A stretch of 64,000 nucleotides of DNA from Thauera propionica (lineage in GTDB: Bacteria > Pseudomonadota > Gammaproteobacteria > Burkholderiales > Rhodocyclaceae): positions 124,001-188,000 of the forward strand of contig NZ_NOIH01000002.1 of the NCBI RefSeq assembly GCF_002245655.1. Direction: 5' to 3'. Shown here piece after piece: positions 10,584 through 19,433 of this stretch (positions within the stretch are counted from its first letter, which is position 1; every line of letters starts with the position of its first letter). A model generated the notes under the pieces. The model was given only the letters and a program-made list of their open reading frames with translations, had not been told where the DNA came from and did not search any database. The position numbers and the translations under genes were made by a program.

Positions 10584-11228
10584 TCAGGGCGCTCCGCAGC
10601 CCGCGATGCAGCTCGCGTAAGCCGATTCGCAATCGGCGCAGCGGCCTGCCGCGCAGCGCGCCTGGCAGCGGTAGAGCGGTGCGGCGCAGGCGCGCACGCA
10701 GGCATTCCAGCCCGGCTGGCCGGCCGCCGGTTCGCCATACAGCCCTCGGCCCGAACCGGACGGGCAGGCGTCGAGCGTGAAGCCGCGGCGCGGACCCGGC
10801 ACCCACGCCCATTCGTCCTCCGCCAGCTTCAGATCGGCTTCGAGGGCGGGCTGGGCGCCCGCCGCGAGCAGGCCGGACCGGCGCAGACTGTCGGCGGCCG
10901 CGCAGTCCGCCCGCCGCGCCTGGTCGGCATCGAGTTCGCCAAGCGCCGGATAGCCGAGGTTGATGCGTGCGCAAGCCTGCGCGAAAAGGAAGCTGCGGGT
11001 CACCGGCAGCAGCCGCGGCAGCGCGGCCGGGTTGTAGCGGATCACGGCCCGCCCCGCCTCGATGCCGGTGGCGACCACCGCAGGCAGCTGGTCGTCGCTC
11101 AGGGCCGGCACTGCCGCCCCTCGCGCATCCACGCAGCCACCGTAGATCGGCTCGCCCGCATCCGTGGCGCATACGCCTCCCGCCAGCAGCGCAAGCGCCA
11201 TCCCCACGATCCACATCGCTTTACGCAT
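10584..11228 (-). CDS. Cys-rich secreted protein, unknown function
   Basis: 214 residues with a signal peptide ([17 protein letters not shown]; cleavage near 20). The mature part is rich in cysteine, with a C-terminal cluster reading [19 protein letters not shown] and [16 protein letters not shown]. The pattern suggests several disulfides in the periplasm. I recognise no family. Composition matches the neighbours. It is divergent from yebC and shares a 134-base intergenic region with it. Confidence 0.7.
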   Translation of the reverse strand: MRKAMWIVGMALALLAGGVCATDAGEPIYGGCVDARGAAVPALSDDQLPAVVATGIEAGRAVIRYNPAALPRLLPVTRSFLFAQACARINLGYPALGELDADQARRADCAAADSLRRSGLLAAGAQPALEADLKLAEDEWAWVPGPRRGFTLDACPSGSGRGLYGEPAAGQPGWNACVRACAAPLYRCQARCAAGRCADCESAYASCIAGCGAP

Positions 11229-11316
11229 CGTCCCTCCCGTCGAAATCCCTTGTCATTATCGCGGTTCGGCCGCATGTTCCGCGTCCCGCGCAGGTGCAGC
11301 CGACCTTCCCCGGGTT

Positions 11317-11322
11317 GTATAC
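11317..11322 (+). promoter_or_regulatory. Candidate -10 element for yebC
   Basis: TATACT lies 40 bases upstream of the yebC ATG in the divergent intergenic region. No good -35 hexamer sits at 17 bp. Weak but well placed. Confidence 0.35.
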
Positions 11323-11362
11323 TGCGCCACTTTCAACCGCTTACGGCAGTATCGAGGGTCAT

Positions 11363-12088
11363 ATGGCTGGTCATTCCAAGTGGGCCAATATTCAGCACCG
11401 CAAGGGGCGTCAGGACGAGAAGCGCGGCGCCGCGTTCTCCAAGCTGGCAAAGGAAATCACCGTCGCCGCCAAGATGGGCGGAGGTGACCCGGGCTTCAAC
11501 CCTCGACTGCGCCTGGCGGTGGACAAGGCCAAGGGCGTGAACATGCCCAAGGACAAGATCGACAACGCGATCAAGAAAGGCACCGGCGAACTCGAGGGCG
11601 TGAGCTACGAAGAGATCCGCTACGAAGGCTACGGCATCGGCGGCTCGGCGGTGATGGTCGACTGCCTCACCGACAACAAGACCCGCACCGTGGCCGACGT
11701 GCGCCATGCCTTCTCGAAGTACGGCGGCAACATGGGCACCGACGGCTGCGTGGCCTACCAGTTCAAGCACTGTGGCCAGTTGCTGTTCGCCCCCGGCACG
11801 AGCGAGGATGCACTGATGGAAGCCGCCCTCGAGGCGGGCGCCGAGGATGTCGTCACCAACGAGGACGGCTCGATCGAAGTCATCACCGGCCCGTGGGAAT
11901 TCACCACGGTGAAGGAAACGCTGGAGAAAGCCGGCTTCACCGCCGAGTTCGGCGAAGTGACGATGAAGCCGGAGAACGTCATCGAACTGGCCGGCGACGA
12001 CGCGGTGCGCATGCAGAAGCTGCTCGACGCCCTCGAAGGCCTGGACGACGTGCAGGAAGTCTATACCTCGGCGGAGTTCGACGAGTAA
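11363..12088 (+). CDS. yebC: YebC/PmpR family regulatory protein
   Basis: 241 residues starting [15 protein letters not shown], the invariant TACO1/YebC opening, with [16 protein letters not shown] and YEGYGIGG following. YebC homologues act as transcriptional regulators (PmpR) and as translation factors easing polyproline stalling. The length is normal for the family. It commonly sits beside ruvC; here an exporter and a YbjQ gene intervene. A strong terminator follows. Confidence 0.97.
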   Translation: MAGHSKWANIQHRKGRQDEKRGAAFSKLAKEITVAAKMGGGDPGFNPRLRLAVDKAKGVNMPKDKIDNAIKKGTGELEGVSYEEIRYEGYGIGGSAVMVDCLTDNKTRTVADVRHAFSKYGGNMGTDGCVAYQFKHCGQLLFAPGTSEDALMEAALEAGAEDVVTNEDGSIEVITGPWEFTTVKETLEKAGFTAEFGEVTMKPENVIELAGDDAVRMQKLLDALEGLDDVQEVYTSAEFDE

Positions 12089-12117
12089 GCTGTCGCCACT
12101 CGTTCCGCATCCCCCGC

Positions 12118-12146
12118 AAAGCGGCGCCCGGCGCCGCTTTTGCTTT
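12118..12146 (+). terminator. Intrinsic terminator after yebC
   Basis: A GC-rich stem (AAAGCGGCG with CGCCGCTTT, loop CCCGG) is followed by TTTTGCTTTT, starting 29 bases after the yebC stop. Confidence 0.85.
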
Positions 12147-12164
12147 TCCGGCCCCCTTACCGAC

Positions 12165-13046
12165 ATGACGACCGCCTCCCTGTTCCAGCGTGTCACGCCC
12201 CTGCTCTTCGTGCTGCTGTGGAGCACAGGCTTCATCGGTGCCAAGTTCGGCCTGCCCTATGCCGAGCCGCTGACCTTCCTGAGCACCCGCTACGTGCTGG
12301 TGATCGCACTGATGACGCTGCTGGCGCTGGCGATGCGCGCACCCTGGCCTGCCAGCCCGCGCGAGGCCTTCCACATCGGCGTCACCGGGCTGCTGGTGCA
12401 TGCGCTGTACCTGGGCGGGGTGTTCATGTCCATCCATCGCGGGCTGCCGGCCGGCGTGTCGGCCCTGGTCGTGGGCATGCAGCCGCTGCTGACGGCTGCC
12501 GCCGCGGGCCTGTTGCTGGGCGAACGGGTATCGCGCTGGCAATGGCTGGGGCTGGCGATGGGCTTTGCCGGCGTCGGCCTGGTAGTGGGCAGCAAGGCCA
12601 CGATCGACGCGGCAGCCCTCGCCGAGCTCGGCCACATGCTGGCGCCGGCGCTGGCCGCGCTGGTCGGCATCACCGCCGGCACGCTGTACCAGAAGCGCTT
12701 CTGCCCGCGCTTCGACCTGCGCACCGGCTCGGTGGTGCAGTTCGTGCCCTCGCTGGCGGTCACCGCGCTGCTCGCCAGCCAGACCGAGACGATGGAGATC
12801 GCCTGGGACGGCGAATTCGTGTTCGCCCTGCTGTGGCTGGTGCTGGTGCTGTCGCTGGGGGCCATCAGCCTGCTCAACCTGCTGATCCGCAGCGGCAGTG
12901 CGGTGAATGTCGCCAGCCTGTTCTACCTCACGCCGCCCACCACGGCGCTGATCGCGTGGGCGATGTTCGGCGAGACCCTGAGCGCGCTCGCGCTCGCCGG
13001 CATGGCCATCGCCGTGGCCGGAGTCTGGCTGGCACGCAAGGGCTAG
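12165..13046 (+). CDS. EamA/DMT superfamily membrane transporter
   Basis: 293 residues, about ten hydrophobic segments in two EamA repeats. It opens with [26 protein letters not shown]; the second repeat has [26 protein letters not shown] with [16 protein letters not shown] exporters move metabolites or amino acids across the inner membrane; the substrate is not predictable. The start ATG lies just past the yebC terminator, so it probably has its own promoter. The next gene starts about 30 bases downstream. Confidence 0.9.
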   Translation: MTTASLFQRVTPLLFVLLWSTGFIGAKFGLPYAEPLTFLSTRYVLVIALMTLLALAMRAPWPASPREAFHIGVTGLLVHALYLGGVFMSIHRGLPAGVSALVVGMQPLLTAAAAGLLLGERVSRWQWLGLAMGFAGVGLVVGSKATIDAAALAELGHMLAPALAALVGITAGTLYQKRFCPRFDLRTGSVVQFVPSLAVTALLASQTETMEIAWDGEFVFALLWLVLVLSLGAISLLNLLIRSGSAVNVASLFYLTPPTTALIAWAMFGETLSALALAGMAIAVAGVWLARKG

Positions 13047-13077
13047 AATGCACGCTCCACTTCACGGAGGGACCACC

Positions 13078-13395
13078 ATGCTGATGACCACCACCGCCAC
13101 GCTCGACGGCCGTCCCGTGCGCCAGTACCTCGGCGTCGTCAATGGCGAAGCCATCATCGGCGCCAACCTGTTCAAGGACATGTTCGCATCGATCCGCAAC
13201 GTCGTCGGCGGCCGCGCCGGCAGCTACGAGCGCACGCTGGCCGACGCACGCCGCATCGCCATGGAGGAGATGCAGGAAGAGGCGAAGAAGCTCGGCGCCA
13301 ACGCCGTGATCGGCATCGACGTCGACTACGAGGTGCTGGGCGCCGACAACGGCATGCTGATGGTGTGCGTCAGCGGTACTGCGGTGCAGGTTTGA
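13078..13395 (+). CDS. YbjQ/UPF0145 family protein
   Basis: 105 residues. The start is fixed by a strong ribosome-binding site (GGAGG, 13066-13070) seven bases before the ATG; an upstream in-frame ATG at 13048 lacks one. It carries the YbjQ features [27 protein letters not shown] and [11 protein letters not shown]. The family forms small pentameric oligomers with a suspected metal- or ligand-binding role, but function is unproven. Its stop overlaps the putative TTG start of ruvC. Confidence 0.92.
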   Translation: MLMTTTATLDGRPVRQYLGVVNGEAIIGANLFKDMFASIRNVVGGRAGSYERTLADARRIAMEEMQEEAKKLGANAVIGIDVDYEVLGADNGMLMVCVSGTAVQV

Positions 13396-13940
13396 GCACC
13401 GCCTCGCGCAACGTCGCCACGCGCATCCTCGGGCTGGACCCGGGGCTGCGCATCACCGGCTTCGGCCTGGTGGACCAGCTCGGCAGCCAGCTGCGCTACG
13501 TCGCCAGCGGTTGCATCAAGACCAGGGACGGCGAACTGCCCGGCCGCCTCAAGACCCTGCTCGATGGCGTGCGCGAGGTGATCGCCACCTACCAGCCCGA
13601 CGTGGTCGCGGTGGAGAAGGTGTTCGTCAACGTCAACCCGCAGTCCACCCTGCTGCTGGGCCAGGCACGCGGCGCGGTGATCTGCGGCGCGGTGTCCTGC
13701 GACCTGCCGGTTGCCGAATACACCGCGCTGCAGGTCAAGCAGTCGGTGGTGGGCTATGGCAAGGCCGCCAAGGAGCAGGTGCAGCACATGGTGCAGCGCC
13801 TGCTGACGCTCGACGCCAGCCCCAGCCCCGACGCCGCCGATGCGCTGGCCTGCGCCATCTGCCATGCGCACGGCTCGCAAGGCCTGGGCGGCCTCGCCGG
13901 GGTCGGCACGCGACGCCGCGCTGGCCGCATCCTGGCCTGA
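13392..13940 (+). CDS. ruvC: Holliday junction resolvase RuvC
   Basis: 182 residues from a TTG at 13392 that overlaps the preceding stop (TTGA). No ATG or GTG lies between there and the conserved [15 protein letters not shown]. The acidic catalytic residues Asp16, Glu75 (VAVEKVF), Asp147 and Asp150 (PDAADALA) are all present. RuvC cleaves Holliday junctions with RuvAB. In relatives ruvA and ruvB usually follow directly; here a tRNA block follows instead. The start codon is the only uncertain point. Confidence 0.95.
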   Translation: MSTASRNVATRILGLDPGLRITGFGLVDQLGSQLRYVASGCIKTRDGELPGRLKTLLDGVREVIATYQPDVVAVEKVFVNVNPQSTLLLGQARGAVICGAVSCDLPVAEYTALQVKQSVVGYGKAAKEQVQHMVQRLLTLDASPSPDAADALACAICHAHGSQGLGGLAGVGTRRRAGRILA

Positions 13941-13959
13941 AAAAATTCCGTTGCAGGTG

Positions 13960-13988
13960 TTGCGCTGCGGGAAAGTCATCGGTATCAT
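13960..13988 (+). promoter_or_regulatory. Sigma-70 promoter for the tRNA block
   Basis: TTGCGC (13960-13965) and TATCAT (13983-13988) are separated by exactly 17 bp and sit about 45 bases upstream of tRNA-Lys, between ruvC and the tRNAs. Confidence 0.6.
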
Positions 13989-14033
13989 TCGCGGCTCTTG
14001 ATCGACGGTAACGGCGATCAGCCGCAAGGCACC

Positions 14034-14109
<76 letters not shown>

Positions 14110-14119
14110 GATTAGATGA

Positions 14120-14148
14120 AAGGCCGATTCGCGAGGGTCGGCCTTTTT
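14120..14148 (+). terminator. Terminator-like hairpin between tRNA-Lys and tRNA-Thr
   Basis: The stem AAGGCCGA/TCGGCCTT with a 10-nt loop is followed by a short T-run, beginning 11 bases after the tRNA-Lys CCA. It may terminate a fraction of transcripts or separate the tRNAs for processing. Confidence 0.5.
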
Positions 14149-14175
14149 GCTCCCGAAGGTAGCAGGTTCGGGAGC
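14149..14175 (+). other. Second perfect stem-loop in the tRNA spacer
   Basis: The 9-bp perfect stem GCTCCCGAA/TTCGGGAGC with a 9-nt loop directly abuts the preceding hairpin and ends 12 bases before tRNA-Thr. It could be an RNase processing signal; function is inferred only. Confidence 0.45.
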
Positions 14176-14187
14176 AGGCAGGGGTCT

Positions 14188-14262
14188 GCCCATGTAGCTC
14201 AGTGGCAGAGCACTCCCTTGGTAAGGGAGAGGCCGGCAGTTCAATCCTGCCCATGGGCACCA
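14188..14262 (+). tRNA. tRNA-Thr (GGT)
   Basis: The acceptor GCCCATG pairs with CATGGGC, and the anticodon arm CTCCC-TTGGTAA-GGGAG gives GGT. CCA is encoded. Confidence 0.97.
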
Positions 14263-14290
14263 AGCGGGCCCTGCCGACATACGGTTTCAT

Positions 14291-14366
14291 GCGGGAATAG
14301 CTCAGTTGGTAGAGCGCAACCTTGCCAAGGTTGAGGTCGCGAGTTCGAGACTCGTTTCCCGCTCCA
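14291..14366 (+). tRNA. tRNA-Gly (GCC)
   Basis: The acceptor GCGGGAA pairs with TTCCCGC, and the anticodon arm CAACC-TTGCCAA-GGTTG gives GCC. CCA is encoded. Confidence 0.97.
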
Positions 14367-14401
14367 GTTTCACTGCTGTACGCCGCAAGGCATGCAGCCC
14401 C

Positions 14402-14478
14402 GGAGTGGTAGTTCAGTTGGTTAGAATACCGGCCTGTCACGCCGGGGGTCGCGGGTTCGAGCCCCGTCCACTCCGCCA
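14402..14478 (+). tRNA. tRNA-Asp (GTC)
   Basis: The acceptor GGAGTGG pairs with CCACTCC, and the anticodon arm CCGGC-CTGTCAC-GCCGG gives GTC. CCA is encoded. This is the last tRNA of the block. Confidence 0.97.
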
Positions 14479-14490
14479 CGCATCGCAAGC

Positions 14491-14526
14491 AAAACGCCAA
14501 TCCTTCGGGGTTGGCGTTTTGCTTTT
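14491..14526 (+). terminator. Intrinsic terminator of the tRNA block
   Basis: The stem AAAACGCCAATCC with GGGTTGGCGTTTT, loop TTCG and a following T-rich run lies 12 bases after tRNA-Asp. Confidence 0.85.
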
Positions 14527-14562
14527 GCGCGCCCGCCTGCGGCAGAAGCGATCCCCGGGCGT

Positions 14563-14587
14563 AAAAAAGCCAGCCGCGCGGGCTGGC
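14563..14587 (-). terminator. Intrinsic terminator of the phasin gene
   Basis: On the minus strand GCCAGCC and GGCTGGC form a 7-bp stem with a 5-nt loop followed by six T residues, 24 bases past the phasin stop. Confidence 0.85.
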
Positions 14588-14611
14588 CTTCCTGTCTTGC
14601 GGGCGAAACGA

Positions 14612-15193
14612 TCAGGCTGCGGTCTTGAGCAGCGAGACGGTCGCCGTCGTGCCCTTGCTGACCGCGTCGAAGGTGGCCGCTGCAGCCTGGTCGACGTTGG
14701 CCTGGGCCACTTCGGACACCTGCCGCACCAGCTGGGTCGCGCCTTCGTAGGCGGACGAAGCATTGACCACGGCGGTCTTCAGCGCAGTGACGGCAAGATC
14801 CGAACCCATAGGCGCATTGCGGTTCAGGCCTTCGAGGGTCACGATCACGCCCTGCAGCCACTGCGACATGCCGGCCTCGACCAGCTTCAGCAGTTCAGCC
14901 TGGGTCTGGCTGGCGACGCTGCCGACCGTCTTGGCATAGGCGAAGCTCTTCTGCAGCGCCGGAGTGATGGTGCCGAGCTGCAGCTCGATCAGTGCCTTGG
15001 GGTCGCGCGCGGCGAGCAGGGCCTGGCTTAGCGCGATGCCGTCGTCGAGCAGGGCGCGCGTGGTGTTCAGGTTCAGGGCGGTCAGGTGCTCGGCGGCCGA
15101 CATCAGGCTGTCGCCGGCGGCGGACAGGTCGGAGACGCGCGCTTCAGCGGTGGTCTTGAGGGAGGCGAGCATTTTCTCGGGCGAGGCGTTCAT
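14612..15193 (-). CDS. phaP: Phasin family protein (PHA granule-associated)
   Basis: 193 residues, all helical in character and Ala-rich, matching the betaproteobacterial phasin family: MNASPEKMLASLKTTAEAR at the start, then AQTQAELLKLVEAGM-like heptads and a C-terminal TFDAVSKGTTATVS. Phasins coat polyhydroxyalkanoate granules. The ATG at 15193 has a good ribosome-binding site (AAAGGAG, minus strand). A perfect palindrome of PhaR-operator type lies 53 bases upstream of the start and an intrinsic terminator follows, so this is a single-gene unit. No PHA synthase is in the window. Confidence 0.88.
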   Translation of the reverse strand: MNASPEKMLASLKTTAEARVSDLSAAGDSLMSAAEHLTALNLNTTRALLDDGIALSQALLAARDPKALIELQLGTITPALQKSFAYAKTVGSVASQTQAELLKLVEAGMSQWLQGVIVTLEGLNRNAPMGSDLAVTALKTAVVNASSAYEGATQLVRQVSEVAQANVDQAAAATFDAVSKGTTATVSLLKTAA

Positions 15194-15245
15194 GGTGTAC
15201 TCCTTTGCGTAGGTGACACCGAAGCAGTCCTGCGGTGTGGTTTTA

Positions 15246-15260
15246 TGTTGCACTGCAACA
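15246..15260. promoter_or_regulatory. Operator-like palindrome upstream of the phasin gene
   Basis: TGTTGCA-C-TGCAACA is a perfect 7-bp inverted repeat around one base, containing TGC-N3-GCA, the core reported for PhaR-type repressors that sense PHA granules. On the minus strand it lies between a TTGCGT (-35-like) and the start, so binding would block phasin transcription. Confidence 0.6.
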
Positions 15261-15302
15261 TGGATTTACGCAAGCGTTTTTTATGCGGGAATTTTCGAAA
15301 CC

Positions 15303-15986
15303 ATGACGCTGTCGGCGGATCAACTCGTACTTCTGGTAATGGCCTGGAGCGCGTACGCGGTACTGCATTCCGCGCTCGCATCGCTGACGGTCAAGCGCTG
15401 GGTCGCCGCGCGCTGGCCGCGCCGGGCGCATGGCTACCGGCTGGGCTTCAACCTGCTGGCGGTGCTGTTGCTGCTGCCCCCGCTGTGGCTGACCTTCGCC
15501 TGGCGCGGCTCCCTGCTGTGGAGCTGGGGTGGCGTGTGGGCCTGGGTGGCCAACGGGCTGGCGCTGGCGGCGGTGGCGGGCTTCCTGTGGTCGCTGCGCT
15601 ACTACGACATGGCGGTGTTCAGCGGCAGCGCACAGTGGCGCAAGGCGCACCGCGCGGCCGAAGACCCCGGCCGCCTGCGGCTGTCGCCGCTGCATCGCTA
15701 CGTCCGCCACCCCTGGTACAGCCTGGGCCTGGTGATCCTGTGGACGCGGAACATGGACGAGGCACGACTCGTGAGCACGCTGTGCATCACGCTGTACCTG
15801 TGGCTCGGTTCGCTGCTCGAGGAGCGCAAGCTGCTCGCCTTCCACGGCGAAGCCTACGCGGCGTACCGCCGACGCGTAGCCGGTCTGCTGCCCTGGCCAG
15901 GGCGCATCCTGGGCCGCGAGGAGGCACGCGACCTGGAGGCACGGACAGCGGATGCCGGAGCGACGCCGCCGCGGCCCCGCGACTGA
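15303..15986 (+). CDS. Isoprenylcysteine carboxyl methyltransferase-like membrane protein
   Basis: 227 residues with about five hydrophobic segments and the C-terminal signature of the ICMT/NnrU/PEMT-type membrane methyltransferases: SPLHRYVRHPWYSLGLVILW then LLEERKLLAFHGEAYAAYRRR. These bind SAM within the membrane; MddA, which methylates methanethiol, belongs to the same fold. The actual substrate is unknown. The start at 15303 follows the phasin operator region divergently. The C-terminus carries a variable charged tail. Confidence 0.8.
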   Translation: MTLSADQLVLLVMAWSAYAVLHSALASLTVKRWVAARWPRRAHGYRLGFNLLAVLLLLPPLWLTFAWRGSLLWSWGGVWAWVANGLALAAVAGFLWSLRYYDMAVFSGSAQWRKAHRAAEDPGRLRLSPLHRYVRHPWYSLGLVILWTRNMDEARLVSTLCITLYLWLGSLLEERKLLAFHGEAYAAYRRRVAGLLPWPGRILGREEARDLEARTADAGATPPRPRD

Positions 15987-15994
15987 AGCGCGCC

Positions 15995-16816
15995 TCAGTC
16001 GGCGGACACGTCGCCCGCGGCCGGTTCGCGCAGAGGCACCCCGGACCCTTCCTGGATGCGCGGCCGCGGCTCGATCTCCTGCGGCCAGGTCGTCCAGTCG
16101 GGGTCGGGCAGTTCGGCGAACACTCGCCGCAGGCTGGCACCCCACTGGCCGTGGATCATGTCGAAATAGGGGTTGTCCCAGTCGATGCTGACATGGCGGC
16201 TCACCTTGAGGCCATCGCGCTTGTAGATCAGCAGGTCGAGCGGCAGCCCGACCGACAGGTTGGAGCGGATCGTCGAATCCATCGAGATCAGCGCGCACTT
16301 GGCGGCCTCGTCGAGCGAGGTACGACTGCTGACCACGCGATCGAGGATCGGCTTGCCGTACTTGGACTCGCCGATCTGGAAATACGGCGTGTCGCTGGAG
16401 GCCTCGATGAAGTTGCCGGCGGCGTAGATGTTGAACAGCCTCGGCGGCTCGTCGGCGATCTGGCCACAGAGGATGAAGGAGGCGTTGAAGTCGACGCCGA
16501 ACTGCTGCAGGGCCTCGGCATCGCGCTGGTGCACGCGGCGGATCGTGTCACCGACCAGGCGCGCGCACTCGAACAGCGTCGGCGCGTTCCACAGGCTCTG
16601 GCGGTCCTGCACCGCCGCATGCTCGCGCAGGATGTTGATGACCGACTGCGTGATGGCGAGATTGCCGGCGCTCATCAGCACCAGCACGCGGTCGCCGGGG
16701 CGCTCGAACACCGTCATCTTGCGGAAGGTGTTGATGTGGTCCACGCCCGCGTTTGTACGCGAGTCGGACAGACAGACGAGCCCCTCGTCGAGGCACATCG
16801 CAACGCAGTAGGTCAT
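15995..16816 (-). CDS. Anbu proteasome-like peptidase
   Basis: 273 residues, starting MTYCVAMCLDEGLVCLSDSRT. This is the Anbu (ancestral beta-subunit) N-terminus, with Thr2 as the nucleophile after Met removal and the Asp of SDSRT following. KMTVFERPGDRVLVLMSAGNLA and the YGKPILDRV segment are also family-typical. Anbu assembles into open helical HslV-like rings; its substrate is unknown. It is the last gene of a minus-strand cluster encoding ATP-grasp, alpha-E and transglutaminase proteins, which suggests it processes peptide products or conjugates made by them. Confidence 0.93.
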   Translation of the reverse strand: MTYCVAMCLDEGLVCLSDSRTNAGVDHINTFRKMTVFERPGDRVLVLMSAGNLAITQSVINILREHAAVQDRQSLWNAPTLFECARLVGDTIRRVHQRDAEALQQFGVDFNASFILCGQIADEPPRLFNIYAAGNFIEASSDTPYFQIGESKYGKPILDRVVSSRTSLDEAAKCALISMDSTIRSNLSVGLPLDLLIYKRDGLKVSRHVSIDWDNPYFDMIHGQWGASLRRVFAELPDPDWTTWPQEIEPRPRIQEGSGVPLREPAAGDVSAD

Positions 16817-16889
16817 GCAGGCAATCCTGTCAGGTCATTGCTCGACGACGACGCCCGGCGGATCGGCGGGCGGCAGCGCCATGAAGCGT

Positions 16890-17837
16890 TCAGGCGGCGA
16901 CCGGAACGAGAAAGTTGTCGCCGATGCGGTCCCCCAGGCGGTTGATGCGCTCGAGGAAACGCTCCAGCCACGGGTGCAGGCCGGTGTCGAAGATGTCGTC
17001 CATACGGCCATAGTGCAGGGTCGCGTGCAGTTCGCCCGCCTGGCGTGCGGCCTCGGCCGAATGCAGGTTGGCGATCTGGCCGAGGATGTCGTTGACCGCG
17101 TCCACGCAGGAATGAAGCGAACGCGGCATGGCATCGTTGAGGATCAGCAGCTCGGCGACCTTGTACGGCGTGATGACGTCGCGATAGACATGGCGGTAGG
17201 TCTCGAAGGCCGAAACCGAGCGCAGCAGCGCCCCCCACTGGTAGTAGTCAGTGGTGCTGGTCGGGCTTTCGTTCTGCGGCAGCAGGCTGTGGTACTTCAC
17301 GTCGAGCAGGCGCGCGGTATTGTCGGCGCGCTCGAGGAAGGTGCCCAGGCGCACGAACTGGAAGGCGTCGTCGTGCAGCATGGTGCCGAAGGTGACGCCG
17401 CGCAGCAGGTGCGAGCGGAACTTCACCCACTCGAAGAACTCGCCCAGGTCGGTGGCCTGCAGCTTCTCCGGCGTCATGTCGCGGATCTCGAGCCAGGTGG
17501 CGTTGGTGGTTTCCCACATCTCCGCGGTGAGCGTGCCGCGCACCGCGTGCGCGTTCTCGCGCGCGGCGCGCAGGCAGTTCCACACGCTCGACAGGTTATT
17601 GCGGTCGAGTACGACGAACTCGATGACGTCGCGCGGCGTCAGCGGCCGCCCGGTGCGGGCGAAGGCCTCGGTCAGCTCGCTGATGGCGAGGATGGCCCCC
17701 CAGCCGTCGTCGTGGCTACCGTTGTTGCGCGGCAGCAGCGACATCCGGTAGGACACGTCCAGCATGCGCACGGTGTTCTCGGCACGCTCGGTGTAGCGTG
17801 CCATCCAGTACAGGTGGTCGGCGGTGCGGCTCAGCAT
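16890..17837 (-). CDS. Alpha-E domain protein (DUF403)
   Basis: 315 residues, almost entirely helical, opening MLSRTADHLYWMARYTERAEN, the alpha-E hallmark, with FLERADNTARLLDVKYH repeating the motif internally. The alpha-E domain is found only with circularly permuted ATP-grasp and transglutaminase partners and has been proposed to assist their peptide-ligase reaction. It lies 37 bases downstream of the ATP-grasp gene and 73 upstream of Anbu on the same strand. Confidence 0.93.
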   Translation of the reverse strand: MLSRTADHLYWMARYTERAENTVRMLDVSYRMSLLPRNNGSHDDGWGAILAISELTEAFARTGRPLTPRDVIEFVVLDRNNLSSVWNCLRAARENAHAVRGTLTAEMWETTNATWLEIRDMTPEKLQATDLGEFFEWVKFRSHLLRGVTFGTMLHDDAFQFVRLGTFLERADNTARLLDVKYHSLLPQNESPTSTTDYYQWGALLRSVSAFETYRHVYRDVITPYKVAELLILNDAMPRSLHSCVDAVNDILGQIANLHSAEAARQAGELHATLHYGRMDDIFDTGLHPWLERFLERINRLGDRIGDNFLVPVAA

Positions 17838-17874
17838 GATGATTCTCCCGGCGTGATTCGATGCGCGATCGGAT

Positions 17875-19323
17875 TCAATTGACGACCCAGGTGTCCTTGG
17901 TGCCCCCGCCCTGCGAGGAGTTGACCACCAGCGAGCCTTCCTTCATCGCCACGCGGGTCAGGCCGCCGGGCACCATGCGGATCTCCTTGCCCCCGGACAG
18001 CACGAAGGGGCGCAGGTCGATGTGGCGCGGTGCGATGCCGGCGTCGACGAAGGTCGGGCAGGTCGACAGGGACAGCGTGGGCTGGGCGATGTACTTCTCG
18101 GGCGCAGCGAGGATGCGCAGGCGGAAGTCCTCGATCTCGGCCCTGGTCGCGGCCGGGCCGACGAGCATGCCGTAGCCGCCGGCGCCATGAACTTCCTTCA
18201 CCACCAGCTCGGGCAGGTGGGCCAGCGTGTAGGCCAGGTCGTCCGGCTCGCGCAGCATGTAGGTCGGCACGTTGTTGAGGATGGGTTCCTCGCCGAGGTA
18301 GAAGCGCACCATCTCCGGCACGTAGGGGTAGATCGACTTGTCGTCGGCCACGCCGGTGCCGACCGCATTGGCCAGCGTCACCCGCCCGGCGCGGTAGGCG
18401 GACATCAGGCCCGGTACGCCCAGCATCGAGTCGGGGCGGAACACCTCCGGGTCGAGGAAGTCGTCGTCGAGACGGCGGTAGATCACGTCGACCCGGCGCG
18501 GGCCCTGGGTGGTGCGCATGTAGACCGTGTCGTCCTTGACGAACAGGTCCTGCCCCTCGACCAGCTCGACGCCCATCTGCTGGGCGAGGAAGCTGTGCTC
18601 GAAATAGGCACTGTTGAAGGCACCCGGCGTCAGCACCACCGCCGTCGGGTCGAGCACGCCGGCGGGCGCGACCGCACGCAGGGTCTCGAGCAGCAGATCG
18701 GGGTAGTGCTCAACCGGCTGCACGTTGTAGCGCGAGAACAGGTCAGGAAAGAGCCGCATCATCATCTTGCGGTTCTCGAGCAGGTAGCTCACGCCCGAGG
18801 GCACGCGCAGGTTGTCCTCCAGCACGTAATACTCGCCCTTGCCGTCGGCGCCCGCGGCACGCACCAGGTCGATGCCGGCGATCATCGCGTACAGGCCGCC
18901 CGGCACCTCGACGCCCTTCATCTCGGGGCGGAACTGGGCGTTGTTCAGCACCTGGTCGGCCGGCAGGCGGCCGGCGCGCAGGATCTCCTGGCCGTGGTAG
19001 ATGTCGGCGAGGAAGGCGTTGAGCGCCTTAACGCGCTGGCGCAGGCCGGCTTCCAGCGCCGTCCATTCGTCGCCCGGAATGATCCGGGGCAGCAGGTCGA
19101 ACGGGATCAGGCGCTCCTTCCCCCCTTCGGCGCCATACACGTTGAAGGTGATGCCGACGCGGTGGAAGGCGACATCGGCTTCACTGCGCTTGCGCTCGAT
19201 ACGCTCGCGCGGCGTATCGGCCAGCCAGTCGGCGTACGCGAGGTAGTGCGGACGGACCGAGCCGTCAGGGGCGTGCATCTCATCGTAGGGTTTCGCGGCG
19301 GTCATCTTGCTGTCTGCGGTCAT
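17875..19323 (-). CDS. Circularly permuted type-2 ATP-grasp protein
   Basis: 482 residues from the ATG at 19323, which has an AGGGAG ribosome-binding site; an upstream codon 24 bases further out is less likely. Family blocks: [75 protein letters not shown], and a C-terminal [14 protein letters not shown]. This class is predicted to activate a carboxylate as acyl-phosphate and join it to an amine or peptide. The gene begins the second half of the Anbu cluster behind its own sigma-54-like promoter. Confidence 0.93.
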   Translation of the reverse strand: MTADSKMTAAKPYDEMHAPDGSVRPHYLAYADWLADTPRERIERKRSEADVAFHRVGITFNVYGAEGGKERLIPFDLLPRIIPGDEWTALEAGLRQRVKALNAFLADIYHGQEILRAGRLPADQVLNNAQFRPEMKGVEVPGGLYAMIAGIDLVRAAGADGKGEYYVLEDNLRVPSGVSYLLENRKMMMRLFPDLFSRYNVQPVEHYPDLLLETLRAVAPAGVLDPTAVVLTPGAFNSAYFEHSFLAQQMGVELVEGQDLFVKDDTVYMRTTQGPRRVDVIYRRLDDDFLDPEVFRPDSMLGVPGLMSAYRAGRVTLANAVGTGVADDKSIYPYVPEMVRFYLGEEPILNNVPTYMLREPDDLAYTLAHLPELVVKEVHGAGGYGMLVGPAATRAEIEDFRLRILAAPEKYIAQPTLSLSTCPTFVDAGIAPRHIDLRPFVLSGGKEIRMVPGGLTRVAMKEGSLVVNSSQGGGTKDTWVVN

Positions 19324-19349
19324 GATTGGGCTCCCTTCGGGGGCCATTC

Positions 19350-19366
19350 AGCAGAAAGCGTGCCAA
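19350..19366 (-). promoter_or_regulatory. Sigma-54-type -24/-12 promoter for ATP-grasp/alpha-E/Anbu
   Basis: On the minus strand the sequence reads TTGGCACG-CTTT-CTGCT, matching TGGCACG-N4-TTGCW with one mismatch and keeping the strict GG-N10-GC spacing. The -12 GC is 28 bases upstream of the ATP-grasp ATG, leaving room for the leader and ribosome-binding site. Confidence 0.6.
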
Positions 19367-19433
19367 CCCCGCCAAGCACGCACGGATGCGGCTTCGCGAC
19401 GAGATGCACGGCCGCAACCGCGGCGGGCACTGC

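Noticed and set aside
9326-10780. A 484-codon plus-strand open frame opposite the DUF853 ATPase
   Set aside because: It is a composition shadow of the ATPase gene, whose Walker motifs are read on the minus strand.
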